Made by a program: the position numbers and the translations under genes. The notes below the pieces were generated by a model. The model saw nothing but the letters and a program-made list of their open reading frames with translations, was not told the DNA's origin and searched no databases. This document shows positions 1-9,617 of a stretch of DNA of 64,000 nt, piece after piece. The number at the start of each line of letters is the position of its first letter. Within the stretch, counting starts at the first letter, position 1. The DNA comes from Tahibacter sp042701255 (GTDB lineage: Bacteria; Pseudomonadota; Gammaproteobacteria; Xanthomonadales; Rhodanobacteraceae): contig NZ_CP170554.1 of assembly GCF_042701255.1 (NCBI RefSeq), positions 5,022,001 through 5,086,000 on the forward strand, given 5' to 3'.

Positions 1-3000
1 CCGGGACACGTGCCCGCGCGCAGCTACGGCCCGGCCCAGGGCCTGCCCGACGTCAGCATCCGCGCGCTGCTGCAGGACCGAGCCGGCTTCATCTGGGCCG
101 CCGCCGAGGAAAAGCTGTACCGCTATGACGCGCATCGCTTCCAGGGCTACGGTGCCGCCAACGGTCTGGACGCGGTGCCGACCGCGCTGGCCGAGGACGC
201 CGCCGGACGGCTCTGGGTCGGCACGCGCAACGGCCTGTACCGCCGCGACGGCGAGCGTTTCACGGCGGCGCCCGGCAGCGAGGCTGTCGACGTCGTCGAT
301 CTGGCCGCGGCCGGCGGCACGCTCTGGGTGGCCGGCACGCGCGGGCCGCTGCGGCTGGATGCCGACGGCCGGCTGCAGCCCCTGCCCGGCTGGCCCGGCG
401 ATGCGGCCAGCGCCGTGCTCGCCGATCCGGCCGGTGCGCTCTGGGTCGCGCGCTGGAGCGGCCGCGCGGAGGTCTGGCGCTGGCAGGCCGGCCGCTGGCA
501 GCCGGTGCCGCTGCCCGACGCCGCCCGCGCGGCGCGCATCGGCGGACTCGCACGCGACCGCGAGGGACGTATCTGGGCACGCCAGCCCGCGACCCTGCTG
601 GTCGCCGACGCGGCCGACACGACGGTCGGGTTCCGCATCGCGCCGCTGGCACCCGACATCGCGGCCCAGCTCAGATCGGCGCGTCCCGTATTGCTGGCCG
701 GACGCCGCGGCGAGATCTGGGCGCCCGGCGACGCGGGCCTGCTGCGCCATGCCGGCGACGACTGGCAAGGTCTGGACCTCGCCGGCAGCCTGCCGACGGC
801 CTGGACGCGCGCCGTGCTGGAGGATCGCGAAGGCAATCTCTGGACCGGCTCGCGCGGTCTGCACCGCCTGCGCCTGGACAGCCCGTTCCGCAGCTATGCG
901 GGCCGTGACGGCGTGGACGGCAATGCGGCCTGGAGCCTGCTGCGCGACGACGGCCGGCTCTGGCTGGCCGGCGACGGCCTGGCCGAACTCGACGCCGCGG
1001 GCCTGCATCCCGTCGAGGACACGCGCACGCATCGACTATTGAGCCTGACCCGCTGCGGCGACGGCCGGCTCTATGCGGCCGGCCTGCCCGGCGATGCCGT
1101 GCTCGCCTTCGACCCGGCACGCGGCACCACGCAGCGCCTCGCGCTCGGTGCGCTGGCGTCGGCACGCGTGCTGCGCGTCCACTGCGACCGTGCCGGCACG
1201 CTGTGGGCCGCGACCGAAGACCAGGGGCTGCTGCGCGCCGACGATCCGTCCCGCGCCGTCTTCGTGCGCGAGGCGCTGCCCGGCGGCGGTGCCGACGAAA
1301 TCGTCGGCGACGTGCGCGAGGACGCGGCGGGCCGGCTGTGGGTCGCAGGTCGTCAAGGCCTGGCGGTCCGCGACGGCGGTGCCTGGCGCCGCTACGGCCA
1401 GCGCGACGGCCTGCGCCGCGACGCCGTGGCCTATCTCGCGGCGACGCGCTCCGGCCGCCTGCTCGTCGGCTATTTCGGCAGCTATGCGGCGGCCGAAGTG
1501 GAACTGACCGATGGTCGCCTGCGGGTGCGCCGCCATCTCGATCCGCCGGCGGCGAACGGCGCCGATGCGGTCTATCTGGTCGGCGAGGACGCACAGGGCC
1601 GCATCTGGCTCGGCGGCAATCGCGGCGTCGATCTGCTCGATGCGGACGGCTGGCGCCACTACGGCAGCGCCGACGGCCTCGTTGGCGAGGACCTCAACCG
1701 CATGGCCTTCCTCGCCGAAACCGACGGCGACGTCTGGCTGGGCACCAGCGCCGGACTCGCGCGCTTCGATGCGGCGGCCGCGCGGGGCGCGCCGCAGGCC
1801 GCATCGCCGCCGCCGGTGGCGCTGGTCGGACTGCGCCTCGACGGCGTCGCAGCCGATCCCGGCGCGGCGATCGTGGCGCCAGTCGGCACGCACCGGGCGG
1901 AGTTCCGCTATGCGGCGCTGAGCTATGCGGACGAGGAATTCCGCGAATACCGCAGCCGCCTGCTCGGCCACGACGCGGAATTCCGCATCGGCGGCGGCAA
2001 CGAACAGAGCTATGCGGGCCTCGGCACCGGCCGTTTCCGCTTCGAGGTCGCCGCGCGCCGGCGCGGCGGCGACTGGGGACCCGACAGCATCGTGGAATTT
2101 TCCATTCCGCCGCCCTGGTGGCAGGCGGGCTGGCTGCGCGGGCTCGCGTTGCTCGCGGCTGCAGCGCTGATCCTGCTCGGACTGCGCTGGCGGCTGGCGC
2201 GCCTCGCCGCGCAGAACCGCGCGCTGGAAGCGCGCGTGCAGGCCCGCACCAGCGAGCTGCACGCGAGCAATGCGGCGCTGCGCAGCGAAGTCGGCACGCG
2301 CGTCGCGGCCGAGCGCGCGCTGTCGGCGCTGAGCGCACAGCAGGCGCGCGACGCAGCCGTGCGCGACGAACGCCGCCGCGTCGCGCACGACCTGCACGAC
2401 AACCTGATCCAGGTGCTCTCGTCGATCAGCCTGCAGGCGCAGACCCTGGCGCACGTCTCGGCGACGCAGGCCGGCGAGGATCTGCCCCAGCGCAGCGCGC
2501 GCGTGGCCGAACTGGCCCAGCTCGCCGTCGGCGACCTGCGCGGACTGCTGCACGAGCTGCGCACGCCCGAAGCCGCCACCGGAAGTGCCGGCGACGAAAC
2601 GCTGCCACTGGTCGACGCCGTGAACCGGCTGCTGCGCCTGATGGTGCCGACGGCCCTGGCGACACGTTGCGATTTCACCGCCTATGCCGAGCAGCAGCCG
2701 GAACAGGAGCAGGCGCTGCTGCGCATCGTCCAGGAAGCCGTTTCCAACGCCGTGCGCCATGCGGCGGCGACGCATCTGCAGGTCAGCGCCGCAATGACGG
2801 CCGAACAGGTCGTCGTGCGCATCGAGGACGACGGCCGCGGCCTGCCGCGCCGGCGCCGCCGCGGCGTCGGACTGGGCCTGGAAAGCATGCGCGCCCGCGC
2901 TCAGACGCTGGGCGGCCAACTGAAGACACATCGCGGCGCCGACGGCGGCACCTGCATCGAGGTCTGTCTGCCGCGGCGCGATCGTGAGGCAGGCGCGTGA
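1..3000 (+). CDS. Sensor histidine kinase with two-component beta-propeller domain (5' end cut by window)
   Basis: Membrane sensor kinase that should phosphorylate a LuxR-type response regulator. The frame is open to base 1. A GTG at 10 could be read as a start, but the protein begins directly in a Reg_prop blade with no signal peptide, so the true start is probably upstream of the window. Repeated blades with GLP..IRALLQDR.G.IW-type motifs fill about residues 1-610. A Y_Y_Y-like Ig-fold domain follows at about 620-690, one membrane span near 705-725, then a short coiled coil. The HisKA_3 box has VAHDLHDN with phospho-acceptor His near 792. A HATPase domain ends the protein, with N box EAVSNAVRH and G box DDGRGLP. 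The likely partner regulator is at 6689, beyond two other genes. The signal sensed is unknown. Confidence 0.9.
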   Translation, partial: PGHVPARSYGPAQGLPDVSIRALLQDRAGFIWAAAEEKLYRYDAHRFQGYGAANGLDAVPTALAEDAAGRLWVGTRNGLYRRDGERFTAAPGSEAVDVVDLAAAGGTLWVAGTRGPLRLDADGRLQPLPGWPGDAASAVLADPAGALWVARWSGRAEVWRWQAGRWQPVPLPDAARAARIGGLARDREGRIWARQPATLLVADAADTTVGFRIAPLAPDIAAQLRSARPVLLAGRRGEIWAPGDAGLLRHAGDDWQGLDLAGSLPTAWTRAVLEDREGNLWTGSRGLHRLRLDSPFRSYAGRDGVDGNAAWSLLRDDGRLWLAGDGLAELDAAGLHPVEDTRTHRLLSLTRCGDGRLYAAGLPGDAVLAFDPARGTTQRLALGALASARVLRVHCDRAGTLWAATEDQGLLRADDPSRAVFVREALPGGGADEIVGDVREDAAGRLWVAGRQGLAVRDGGAWRRYGQRDGLRRDAVAYLAATRSGRLLVGYFGSYAAAEVELTDGRLRVRRHLDPPAANGADAVYLVGEDAQGRIWLGGNRGVDLLDADGWRHYGSADGLVGEDLNRMAFLAETDGDVWLGTSAGLARFDAAAARGAPQAASPPPVALVGLRLDGVAADPGAAIVAPVGTHRAEFRYAALSYADEEFREYRSRLLGHDAEFRIGGGNEQSYAGLGTGRFRFEVAARRRGGDWGPDSIVEFSIPPPWWQAGWLRGLALLAAAALILLGLRWRLARLAAQNRALEARVQARTSELHASNAALRSEVGTRVAAERALSALSAQQARDAAVRDERRRVAHDLHDNLIQVLSSISLQAQTLAHVSATQAGEDLPQRSARVAELAQLAVGDLRGLLHELRTPEAATGSAGDETLPLVDAVNRLLRLMVPTALATRCDFTAYAEQQPEQEQALLRIVQEAVSNAVRHAAATHLQVSAAMTAEQVVVRIEDDGRGLPRRRRRGVGLGLESMRARAQTLGGQLKTHRGADGGTCIEVCLPRRDREAGA

Positions 3001-3054
3001 GGATCGAAGCCCGTCGGCGCTGCTGTCCCGACGCGGCACGGGACCAGACACCGG

Positions 3055-4536
3055 CTAGACCCGCTGCGCACGCACCCACTTGCCGTCGGTCATGCGCCAA
3101 TGGGGCTTGTGCGACTGCGCAAAATACCGGCGCAGCTTCTTGATCGGCAGGCCGCCGAACGCGATGTAGAGCTCGCGCTCGTACACCTGGTAGCGCAGGA
3201 AGATGCCGCGCAGCATCAGGATGAATGCCAGCACCGCGGCGGCCAGGCTCAGCCGCTCGGATATCTGCGAGTCCGCGACCACCGAAAACAGCAGCGCGAT
3301 GGAGACCATGGCACCGCAGGCGTTGTGGACGATGCGGAAAAGCTGGAAATTTCGGCCGTTCTTCTCGGCTGTGGAATCACCGATATTGGCGAGCACCTGC
3401 GACAGCAGCAGGCGGAAGCTGTCGTCGACGGCAATCGCGTAGTAGGCCTCGATCTGCTTGGCGTCGGCCAGACGCCCGTACAGGCTGTAAGGGATCCCTG
3501 TGCTGCGGCGGATCAGGAGAAAGTGCGACAGCACGTGCATCAGCGAATAGGAAGAAAGCGGCCGCACGCACAACAAAGTCTTGAGGAAGGCGTTCTCGAG
3601 CATGCGCAGAGGCAGGTTGCAGAAGGTCACGACGAGCATGGCCAAGGTCAGCAGGACGCTGCCGGCGTACAGGCTCCACTTCTCGGTAATGGCCGAGCGG
3701 CAAGCGATGCTCAGCCGCTTCGACGACTCCAGATAGCGGGAATCCACGCGCTTGCAGCGCGAGTCGGCTTCGCCGGCGAAGAAATTTCGCGGCCTGCCCA
3801 GCGGGAATATCGCCCAGGTCGACGCGAACAGATCGAACTCCATCTTGTGCGTGACCTGCTCCGTGTCCACCGCATTGCCCTGGCTCTGTTCGATCATCTC
3901 GCGATCGATATCCGTGCGATTGAGGATTCCGAGGGCCTGCGCGATGCGCATTTCGTAACTGTAGTAGGCCTGGTAGGTCAGGTAGCAGAAGACCGCCATG
4001 CCCAACCAGAACCCGCGGGTCGCCAGCCAGCCGCCGTGGATCGCGAACCACTCGCCGAACGGACTCGCCGCCACCCACGGAAAATCCTGCACGAACAGAT
4101 GCGCGACCTGCGGAGCGATCACGAACCCGACAAGGGAGAACAGCAGCAATCTCATGATCGCTGCCTTGGGACTGCGCCGATAGGCCGGCGACAGGTGCGG
4201 AAACGCGAGCACGACGATGGGCGGGCCGACCAGCACATCCATGATCAGCGTGTTGAAAAGTACCTGCCCGAAGATCACGCAGACATTGCCCAGCAGATAG
4301 CTGATAGCGAAGAAGGTGCTGAGCATCAGCACCGTCATGACGCTGTCCCATTTCTGGTGGCCCTGCATCTGTTTGACGATTTCCGAGAGCTGCTCGCTGT
4401 ACGCCAGGTGCGCCCCCAGCAGCGCCGCAGCAGCGACGAGAATGCCCGGCAGCAGAATGCCGGACAGTTCGTAGAGATCGATCGCCCGCGCCGTGACCGG
4501 CGCGTCGCTGATGGTGCTGCCCGGCCCCGTACTCAT
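3055..4536 (-). CDS. Polytopic membrane protein of unknown function
   Basis: 493 residues; I do not recognise the family. I chose the ATG at 4536 over upstream in-frame ATGs because AGGGGGA lies about 10 bases before it and the upstream extension is Arg/Ala-rich and unlike a real N-terminus. Hydrophobic segments sit near residues 20-45, 65-110 (probably two), 130-150, 175-200, 285-310 and 410-450, with a soluble charged loop around 205-280. The C-terminus is basic. Codon use fits the neighbours. It is convergent with the kinase and divergent from the sialidase-like gene across a 275-base gap in which I see no clear promoter. A transport or sensing role is possible but unsupported. Confidence 0.7.
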   Translation of the reverse strand: MSTGPGSTISDAPVTARAIDLYELSGILLPGILVAAAALLGAHLAYSEQLSEIVKQMQGHQKWDSVMTVLMLSTFFAISYLLGNVCVIFGQVLFNTLIMDVLVGPPIVVLAFPHLSPAYRRSPKAAIMRLLLFSLVGFVIAPQVAHLFVQDFPWVAASPFGEWFAIHGGWLATRGFWLGMAVFCYLTYQAYYSYEMRIAQALGILNRTDIDREMIEQSQGNAVDTEQVTHKMEFDLFASTWAIFPLGRPRNFFAGEADSRCKRVDSRYLESSKRLSIACRSAITEKWSLYAGSVLLTLAMLVVTFCNLPLRMLENAFLKTLLCVRPLSSYSLMHVLSHFLLIRRSTGIPYSLYGRLADAKQIEAYYAIAVDDSFRLLLSQVLANIGDSTAEKNGRNFQLFRIVHNACGAMVSIALLFSVVADSQISERLSLAAAVLAFILMLRGIFLRYQVYERELYIAFGGLPIKKLRRYFAQSHKPHWRMTDGKWVRAQRV

Positions 4537-4811
4537 TGCGTCGGCTTCCCCCTGGCATCGGTGTGTCGGCCCGGCCTGCGCGACCGCTTGCCGCGGCCAC
4601 TGCGGGCAACGACTGCGCCCGGCGGACAGGCCATCGCCAATCACTGTCGCGAGTGCGCCGTTCCTCTCACTTGCCTCGCCGGCCGCCGCATCCCCCTCCG
4701 ACGACAGGGGTACGTCCACCACCGATCACAGATTTTCGCGGCAGCTGCGCCCGGCGAGCCTGCAGGCACCGCGATCGCCCGATCGCCTCACCCCCTTTGC
4801 AGGACTTTCCC

Positions 4812-6623
4812 ATGCCCAGATTCACTACCCTCTGCGCCGCCGTATTGGCGCTGCTCGCCGGCGCCGCGACGGCGCAGACTCCGGCCGGCACCATCGCCAA
4901 GAACGGCCTGCGCCTGAACGTGCGCAGCGATTTCCCCATCGTCGACGAGAGCCCGCTGCCCGCCGCCAAGAATGTCGGCACTGTCACGACCCTGGTTCCG
5001 CCGCCGGCGAGCGGCACGGACCGGCGCGTCAACGACCGCGCGCTGGACTCGGTGCAGACCTTTCCCGGCAGCCGGCCTTTCGTTCACACCAGCGTCGCTG
5101 AAGGCACGGTGGCGAGCTTTGGCCCGTTTCTGGTGGCGCTGCACGGCGCCTCGGGCGCCGAGGTCGTCGCCCGCGAAAACGGCGCTCTCGCCGTAGCGCG
5201 CAACATCGGCCTGGCCTATTCCTGGTCCGGCGACGGCGGACGCAGCTGGGACAGCGCCTACCTGCCCCCGCTGCCGGGCGCGAACGTGTCCTACGGCTTC
5301 GGCAGCGTCGACGTCGATCGCGCCGGCAACTTCTACGCCGGCGGCATAGGACTGTCCGCCGACGGTGCACTGACCGTGAGCGTGAACAAGTCCGTCGACG
5401 GCGGCCGCCGTTTCGGCGCGGCGCTGCCGGTCGATGCGCAGGGCCGCGTCGACAAGAGCTGGCTCGCCGTCGGTCCCGATCCACGCACGCCCTGGCGCGA
5501 CAACGTCTATCTGACCTGGATCGCCTTCGACGACGCGAGCGGCGCCAGCACCCTGCGCTTCGCGCGTTCGACCGACGGCGGCCGCCGCTTCGCGACGAGC
5601 ACCGTGTTCACGCCCGAGCTCGATCCGGAACCGGCCAATCCGCAGAACGTGGTGCAGTTCCCGATGGTCGCGACCGACAAGGCGACCGGCCATGTCTACA
5701 TCGCCTTCCTGCAGTTCGGTTTCGTCGCGCAGGACTATCTGCGCGTGCTCGAGTCGGCCGACGGCGGCCAGACCTTCCACCCGGTCGCGTTCAACACACC
5801 CGGCGCGCCGAACCCCTACGTCTATCCGGTGACCCAGCCCGGCACCTTCAGCGAATGCGGCGCCGCGCGCGGCGCGCTGCCCGACGGGCAGATCGTCTAC
5901 GTGCCCAATACCCTGCTGACCGTCCATGCGGGCGCCGAGCTCGGCGGCTCGGCCAGCGGTCTGCCGCGCTACGCCCACGCCACGCGCGTGAACCTGCAGC
6001 CGGCGATCGCCGCGTCCAAGGGCAACCTGCATCTGGCCTGGGCCAACTCGACCAGCCTGGAATTCGGCGACCCAGCTTCCGGCGCACGCATCCACTACCT
6101 GCGCTCGCGCAACAACGGCGCGAGCTGGAGCGCAGCGCAGACCATCGATACCGCGGGCGCGCCGTCGACGCGCCAGATCATGCCGGCGATCGCGCTGGGC
6201 CGCAGCACGTTCGAACTCGGCTCGGCCCTGCTGCCGGCGCCGTCCGATGTGCACATTTCCTATTCGGTACAAGGCGAGGACGGGCGGCTCGTGCGGCGCC
6301 TCGCGCGCTCGACCAACGGCGGCACGAGCTTTCCGGCGCGGGACATCCGCACCCTGTCGGGGACGCCGTCGACTCTCGCACCGAGCAACGTGCCGCTGGC
6401 CGATCCGAACAACCCGTACCGCACGACCAACTACAACCGCCTCAAGGGCGCCTGCGTCTCGCTCGGCGACTACGCCGGCATGAGCGTGGACGGCGGCACC
6501 GTGCACGCGGTCTGGGGCGATTCGCGCGAGACCCTGCGCCAGCCCGACGACGCGCTGGATCCGATCTCCGGCCAGCTGCATGCGCGCGAAGACGTCTACT
6601 ACCGCGCCGTGCCGCTGCGTTGA
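4812..6623 (+). CDS. Secreted sialidase-superfamily (BNR/Asp-box repeat) protein
   Basis: 603 residues with a signal peptide at 1-21 (hydrophobic LCAAVLALLAGAATA, cleavage after AQ or nearby). Asp-box motifs S-x-D/N-G-G-x-x-F/W recur: GDGGRSW, VDGGRRF, TDGGRRF, ADGGQTF, NNGASW and TNGGTSF. These mark a six-bladed sialidase-like propeller. I cannot identify the Arg triad and catalytic residues of a true sialidase, so enzyme activity is unproven. The start is ATG 4812 with AGGA about 10 bases upstream. The response regulator follows after 65 bases on the same strand. The protein is probably exported to the periplasm or outside; its substrate is unknown. Confidence 0.82.
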   Translation: MPRFTTLCAAVLALLAGAATAQTPAGTIAKNGLRLNVRSDFPIVDESPLPAAKNVGTVTTLVPPPASGTDRRVNDRALDSVQTFPGSRPFVHTSVAEGTVASFGPFLVALHGASGAEVVARENGALAVARNIGLAYSWSGDGGRSWDSAYLPPLPGANVSYGFGSVDVDRAGNFYAGGIGLSADGALTVSVNKSVDGGRRFGAALPVDAQGRVDKSWLAVGPDPRTPWRDNVYLTWIAFDDASGASTLRFARSTDGGRRFATSTVFTPELDPEPANPQNVVQFPMVATDKATGHVYIAFLQFGFVAQDYLRVLESADGGQTFHPVAFNTPGAPNPYVYPVTQPGTFSECGAARGALPDGQIVYVPNTLLTVHAGAELGGSASGLPRYAHATRVNLQPAIAASKGNLHLAWANSTSLEFGDPASGARIHYLRSRNNGASWSAAQTIDTAGAPSTRQIMPAIALGRSTFELGSALLPAPSDVHISYSVQGEDGRLVRRLARSTNGGTSFPARDIRTLSGTPSTLAPSNVPLADPNNPYRTTNYNRLKGACVSLGDYAGMSVDGGTVHAVWGDSRETLRQPDDALDPISGQLHAREDVYYRAVPLR

Positions 6624-6688
6624 GCCGACCGCTGCGCCGTGTCTGCCGGCACAGGCGGACGCGGCGCAGCCCGTGTCTAGAATCGTCC

Positions 6689-7330
6689 ATGACCACTACG
6701 CGCCACCGCATCCTGCTCGTCGACGACCACGCGGTCGTGCGCGAAGGCATACGTTCGCTGCTCGAAGCCGAGGCCGACCTGCAGGTCGTCGGCGAGGTCG
6801 GCTCGGCCGGGGAAGCACTGGCCTTCGTCGCGGCCGAACCGGCGGATCTCGTCACCCTGGACCTGCGCATGCCCGGGCTCGCCGCCGACGCGGCCGTGCG
6901 CGAGCTGCTGCGCCGCCGCCCGGCGCTGCGCATCCTGATCCTGACCAGCTTCTTCGTCGACGCGGAGGTGCGCGCGGTGCTGGCCGCCGGCGCGGCCGGC
7001 TATCTGCTCAAGGACGCGCGGCGTGAGGAAATCCTGACCGCCGTGCGCGCCGTGCTGGCCGGCAACGACTGGATACATCCGCCGCTGCAGGGCCGCGTAT
7101 TGCAGCTGCTGCGGCGCGAGCCGGCCGCGGCGCCGGCGCTGACGCCGCGCGAACGCGACGTGCTGCAGCTGCTCGGCCGCGGGCTCAGCAACAAGCGCAT
7201 CGCCCAGGCCCTGGGCCTGACCGAGGGCACGGTCAAGAGCTATCTGCGCCAGATCTTTCCCAAGATCCAGGCCGCCGACCGACTGCAGGCGGCGCTGTAT
7301 GCGCGCGGGCTGGCGCCGTCGCGCGAATGA
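6689..7330 (+). CDS. NarL/LuxR-family response regulator
   Basis: 213 residues. The receiver domain has the acidic pair in LLVDDH, phospho-acceptor Asp near residue 58 (TLDLRMPG) and the conserved Lys near 108 (YLLKD). The output domain is a LuxR-type helix-turn-helix at about 145-205, with LTPRERDVLQLL and GLSNKRIA. This output class pairs with HisKA_3 kinases, so the propeller kinase at the window start is the natural partner, although two genes lie between them. The ATG at 6689 is the only start that keeps the receiver beta-1 strand near the N-terminus; longer upstream frame is coding shadow of the sialidase-like gene. Targets are unknown. Confidence 0.9.
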   Translation: MTTTRHRILLVDDHAVVREGIRSLLEAEADLQVVGEVGSAGEALAFVAAEPADLVTLDLRMPGLAADAAVRELLRRRPALRILILTSFFVDAEVRAVLAAGAAGYLLKDARREEILTAVRAVLAGNDWIHPPLQGRVLQLLRREPAAAPALTPRERDVLQLLGRGLSNKRIAQALGLTEGTVKSYLRQIFPKIQAADRLQAALYARGLAPSRE

Positions 7331-7453
7331 GGCCGCCCACCGGGCCGGACCGGCCATCCGGTGCCGCGGGCCGCGCCGCCAGGCGCATCGCGGCGAAACG
7401 CCGCATCCGGGCCTGCGGCCAAGGTCGTGGCCGCCGCCGCCCCCGGGCACCGC

Positions 7454-7459
7454 TATAAT
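7454..7459 (+). promoter_or_regulatory. Candidate -10 box for ispB
   Basis: A perfect TATAAT sits in otherwise nearly pure G/C sequence 32 bases before the ispB ATG. No good -35 hexamer lies 16-18 bases upstream (the window there is CCGCCG), so an activator or an atypical -35 would be needed. A start site near 7466 would give a leader of about 25 bases. Confidence 0.45.
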
Positions 7460-7490
7460 CCGGCCGAATTCCGCCCGAGTTTTCGTTCCG

Positions 7491-8494
7491 ATGCCCAGCG
7501 CCGCCGCGGCTCCGTCGCCCGCTACCCTCGATTTCGCCGCCGTCCAGGCCCTCGCCAAGCCCGACATGCAGGCCGTGGACACCCTGATCCGCACGCGACT
7601 GGCTTCCGACGTCGTGCTGATCAACCAGATCTCGGCGCACATCGTCGGCGGCGGCGGCAAGCGCCTGCGGCCGATGCTGCACCTGCTCGCCGCGCGTGCA
7701 GCCGGCTACCGCGGCGACGAGCACGTGCAGCTGGCGGCCGTCATCGAGTTCATCCATACCGCGACCCTGCTGCACGACGACGTCGTCGACGAATCCGACC
7801 TGCGCCGCGGCCGCAAGACCGCCAACGCGATGTGGGCAACGCGGCCAGCGTGCTGGTCGGCGACTTTCTCTACTCGCGCTCGTTCCAGCTCATGGTCGAA
7901 CTGCAGCGCATGCGCGTCATGCAGATCCTCGCCGACACGACCAACGCGATCGCCGAAGGCGAAGTGCTGCAGCTGCTCAACATCGGCAATCCGGACACCG
8001 ACGAGAACGCCTATCTGCGCGTGATCGAGCGCAAGACCGCGGTGCTGTTCGGCGCGGCGACGCGCCTGGGCGCCGTGCTCGCGGGCCTGCCGCCGGAACA
8101 GGAAGACGCGCTGTACCGCTTCGGCCTTGACCTGGGCTATGCATTCCAGATCGCCGACGACCTGCTCGACTACGTCTCCGACGCCGACACGCTCGGCAAG
8201 AACATCGGCGACGACATCGCCGAAGGCAAGCCGACCCTGCCGCTGATCTACGCGATCGCGCGCAGCACGCCGGAACAGGCACAGAGCCTGCGCCGCGCGA
8301 TCGAGTCCGGCGGACTGGATTCGCTGGACAACGTGATCGGGGCGATCCGCGATTCGGGTGCGCTGGAACTCACGCGCGCCAAGGCAATGGGCTATGCCGA
8401 TTCGGCGCGCAGCAACCTGCGCGGGCTGCCGGCTTCGGCCGCGCGCGACGCGCTGGAAGCGCTGGCCCACTACGCCGTGGACCGGACGCACTGA
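7491..8494 (+). pseudogene. ispB: Polyprenyl (octaprenyl) diphosphate synthase, frameshifted in this sequence
   Basis: Trans-prenyltransferase that makes the ubiquinone side chain from FPP and IPP. The N-terminal part (ATG 7491) carries the first Asp-rich motif in LLHDDVVDESDLRRG. The C-terminal part carries EGEVLQL and the second motif DDLLDY. The two parts are in different frames. In E. coli IspB the junction reads N-A-x-x-G-N-A-A-S-V-L-V-G-D-F; here the sequence has ATGTGGGCAAC at about 7829-7839, where ATGTGGGGCAAC would restore the frame. One missing G in the run at 7834-7836 therefore explains everything. With it restored the protein is 334 residues, near family length. The enzyme is normally essential and both halves are well conserved, so a sequence error is more likely than a dead gene. 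Confidence 0.88.
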
Positions 8495-8540
8495 TGGCCG
8501 GCGCCGCTGCCGCGGTCACCGCCGCCCCGGCGTCGCGCGC

Positions 8541-9008
8541 ATGATCCTGCCGCGCTATCGCGTCGCCGACTCGCTGATTCCCGGCGCCGGCAAGGGCCTG
8601 TTCCTCGACGAACCCGTCGCGCGCGGCCGCCTGATCACCGCGCCCGACGCGATCCCCGAAGTGTTCCGCTTCGACGAGATCGCGCAGCGTCCCGACGCCG
8701 CGCAGCTGCTGCCGGCGACGGTGCGCTGGTTCGAGGACCGCTACACCGTCACTCCCGAGTGGCCGGACGAGTGCTACATCAACCACGCTTTCGATCCGAC
8801 CGGGCTCTGGCATCTGGGCTTCGTGTTCGCGCTGCGCGACCTGCCGCCCGGCACCGAGGTGACCGTCGACTACCGCCATCTGCTCGCGCCGGGCCAGTCC
8901 GAGGATTTCCCCGACGCGAACACCGGCGCGGCCATCGTCGGCTTCAGCTGGGAAGAGAGCCTGGCCGCTTCGACCGCGCAGCTGCAGACCCTGCTGGAGC
9001 CCCGATGA
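8541..9008 (+). CDS. SET-domain protein
   Basis: 155 residues, almost entirely a compact SET fold: an N-terminal strand GAGKGLFLDEPVARG, the core motif INHAFDP (the NHxxxP type that forms the AdoMet/Lys pocket) and VDYRH near the end. SET proteins methylate lysine using S-adenosylmethionine. Bacterial stand-alone versions are poorly characterised and the target is unknown. The gene starts 46 bases after ispB, and its TGA overlaps the ATG of the HutD gene (ATGA), which points to translational coupling. No cysteine-rich post-SET region is present. Confidence 0.8.
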   Translation: MILPRYRVADSLIPGAGKGLFLDEPVARGRLITAPDAIPEVFRFDEIAQRPDAAQLLPATVRWFEDRYTVTPEWPDECYINHAFDPTGLWHLGFVFALRDLPPGTEVTVDYRHLLAPGQSEDFPDANTGAAIVGFSWEESLAASTAQLQTLLEPR

Positions 9009-9592
9009 CGACCGTGCGCCTGCTGCGCGCCCACGACTATCGCCGCATGGCCTGGAAGAACGGCGGCGGCATCACGACCGAGATCGCGCGCAGCCCCGGC
9101 GACGGCGATTTCGACTGGCGCATCTCGATCGCCGAGATCGCCGAGGATGGCGATTTCTCCATTTTTCCCGGTGTGGATCGCGAGCTCATGCTGCTCGACG
9201 GCGGCGGCGTCGAGCTGCTGGTCGGCAGCGACGCGGCCGTGGCGCTGACCCAGCGCTATCAGAAGCACGTGTTTCCGGGCGAAGCACCGGTCAGCTGCCA
9301 TCTGCTCGACGGACCGACGCGCGACTTCAACGTCATGATCCGCCGCGGCCGCGTGACGGCCGAACTGCTCGCGCGGCCGCTGGTCGGCGCACAGTTGCTG
9401 TTCCCGGCCGCCGCGACGAGTTGGATCGTCCACGTCGCCCAGGGCCACGTCGCCGTCAACAACCGCGACGACATACCGCGCGTCGAAGCCGGCGAAACCC
9501 TGCTGATCGATTTCGCGCAGAGCGGCGGCGCGCCGCTGGTGCTCAACGGCGGCGGCGAACTCGTACTGGTCAAGCTGACGCACACGGGCTGA
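9005..9592 (+). CDS. HutD/Ves family cupin protein
   Basis: 195 residues of the HutD/Ves family, a bicupin fold. Family signatures are WKNGGGITTEIA near residue 17, DFDWRISIAEI, SIFPGVDRELMLLDG and DFNVMIRRG. HutD homologues occur in histidine-utilisation loci and E. coli Ves is linked to cold-inducible growth; the biochemical role is not settled. No hut gene is visible here, so a histidine role is not indicated. The start codon overlaps the SET gene stop by four bases. The C-terminus ends in a beta strand typical of the second cupin half. Confidence 0.85.
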   Translation: MTTVRLLRAHDYRRMAWKNGGGITTEIARSPGDGDFDWRISIAEIAEDGDFSIFPGVDRELMLLDGGGVELLVGSDAAVALTQRYQKHVFPGEAPVSCHLLDGPTRDFNVMIRRGRVTAELLARPLVGAQLLFPAAATSWIVHVAQGHVAVNNRDDIPRVEAGETLLIDFAQSGGAPLVLNGGGELVLVKLTHTG

Positions 9593-9617
9593 GATACGCA
9601 CCGCGGCACGGCGGCGC

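Noticed and set aside
3100..4917. A plus-strand open frame opposite the unknown membrane protein
   Set aside because: His/Gln/Arg-rich shadow; the minus frame has membrane spans and a Shine-Dalgarno.
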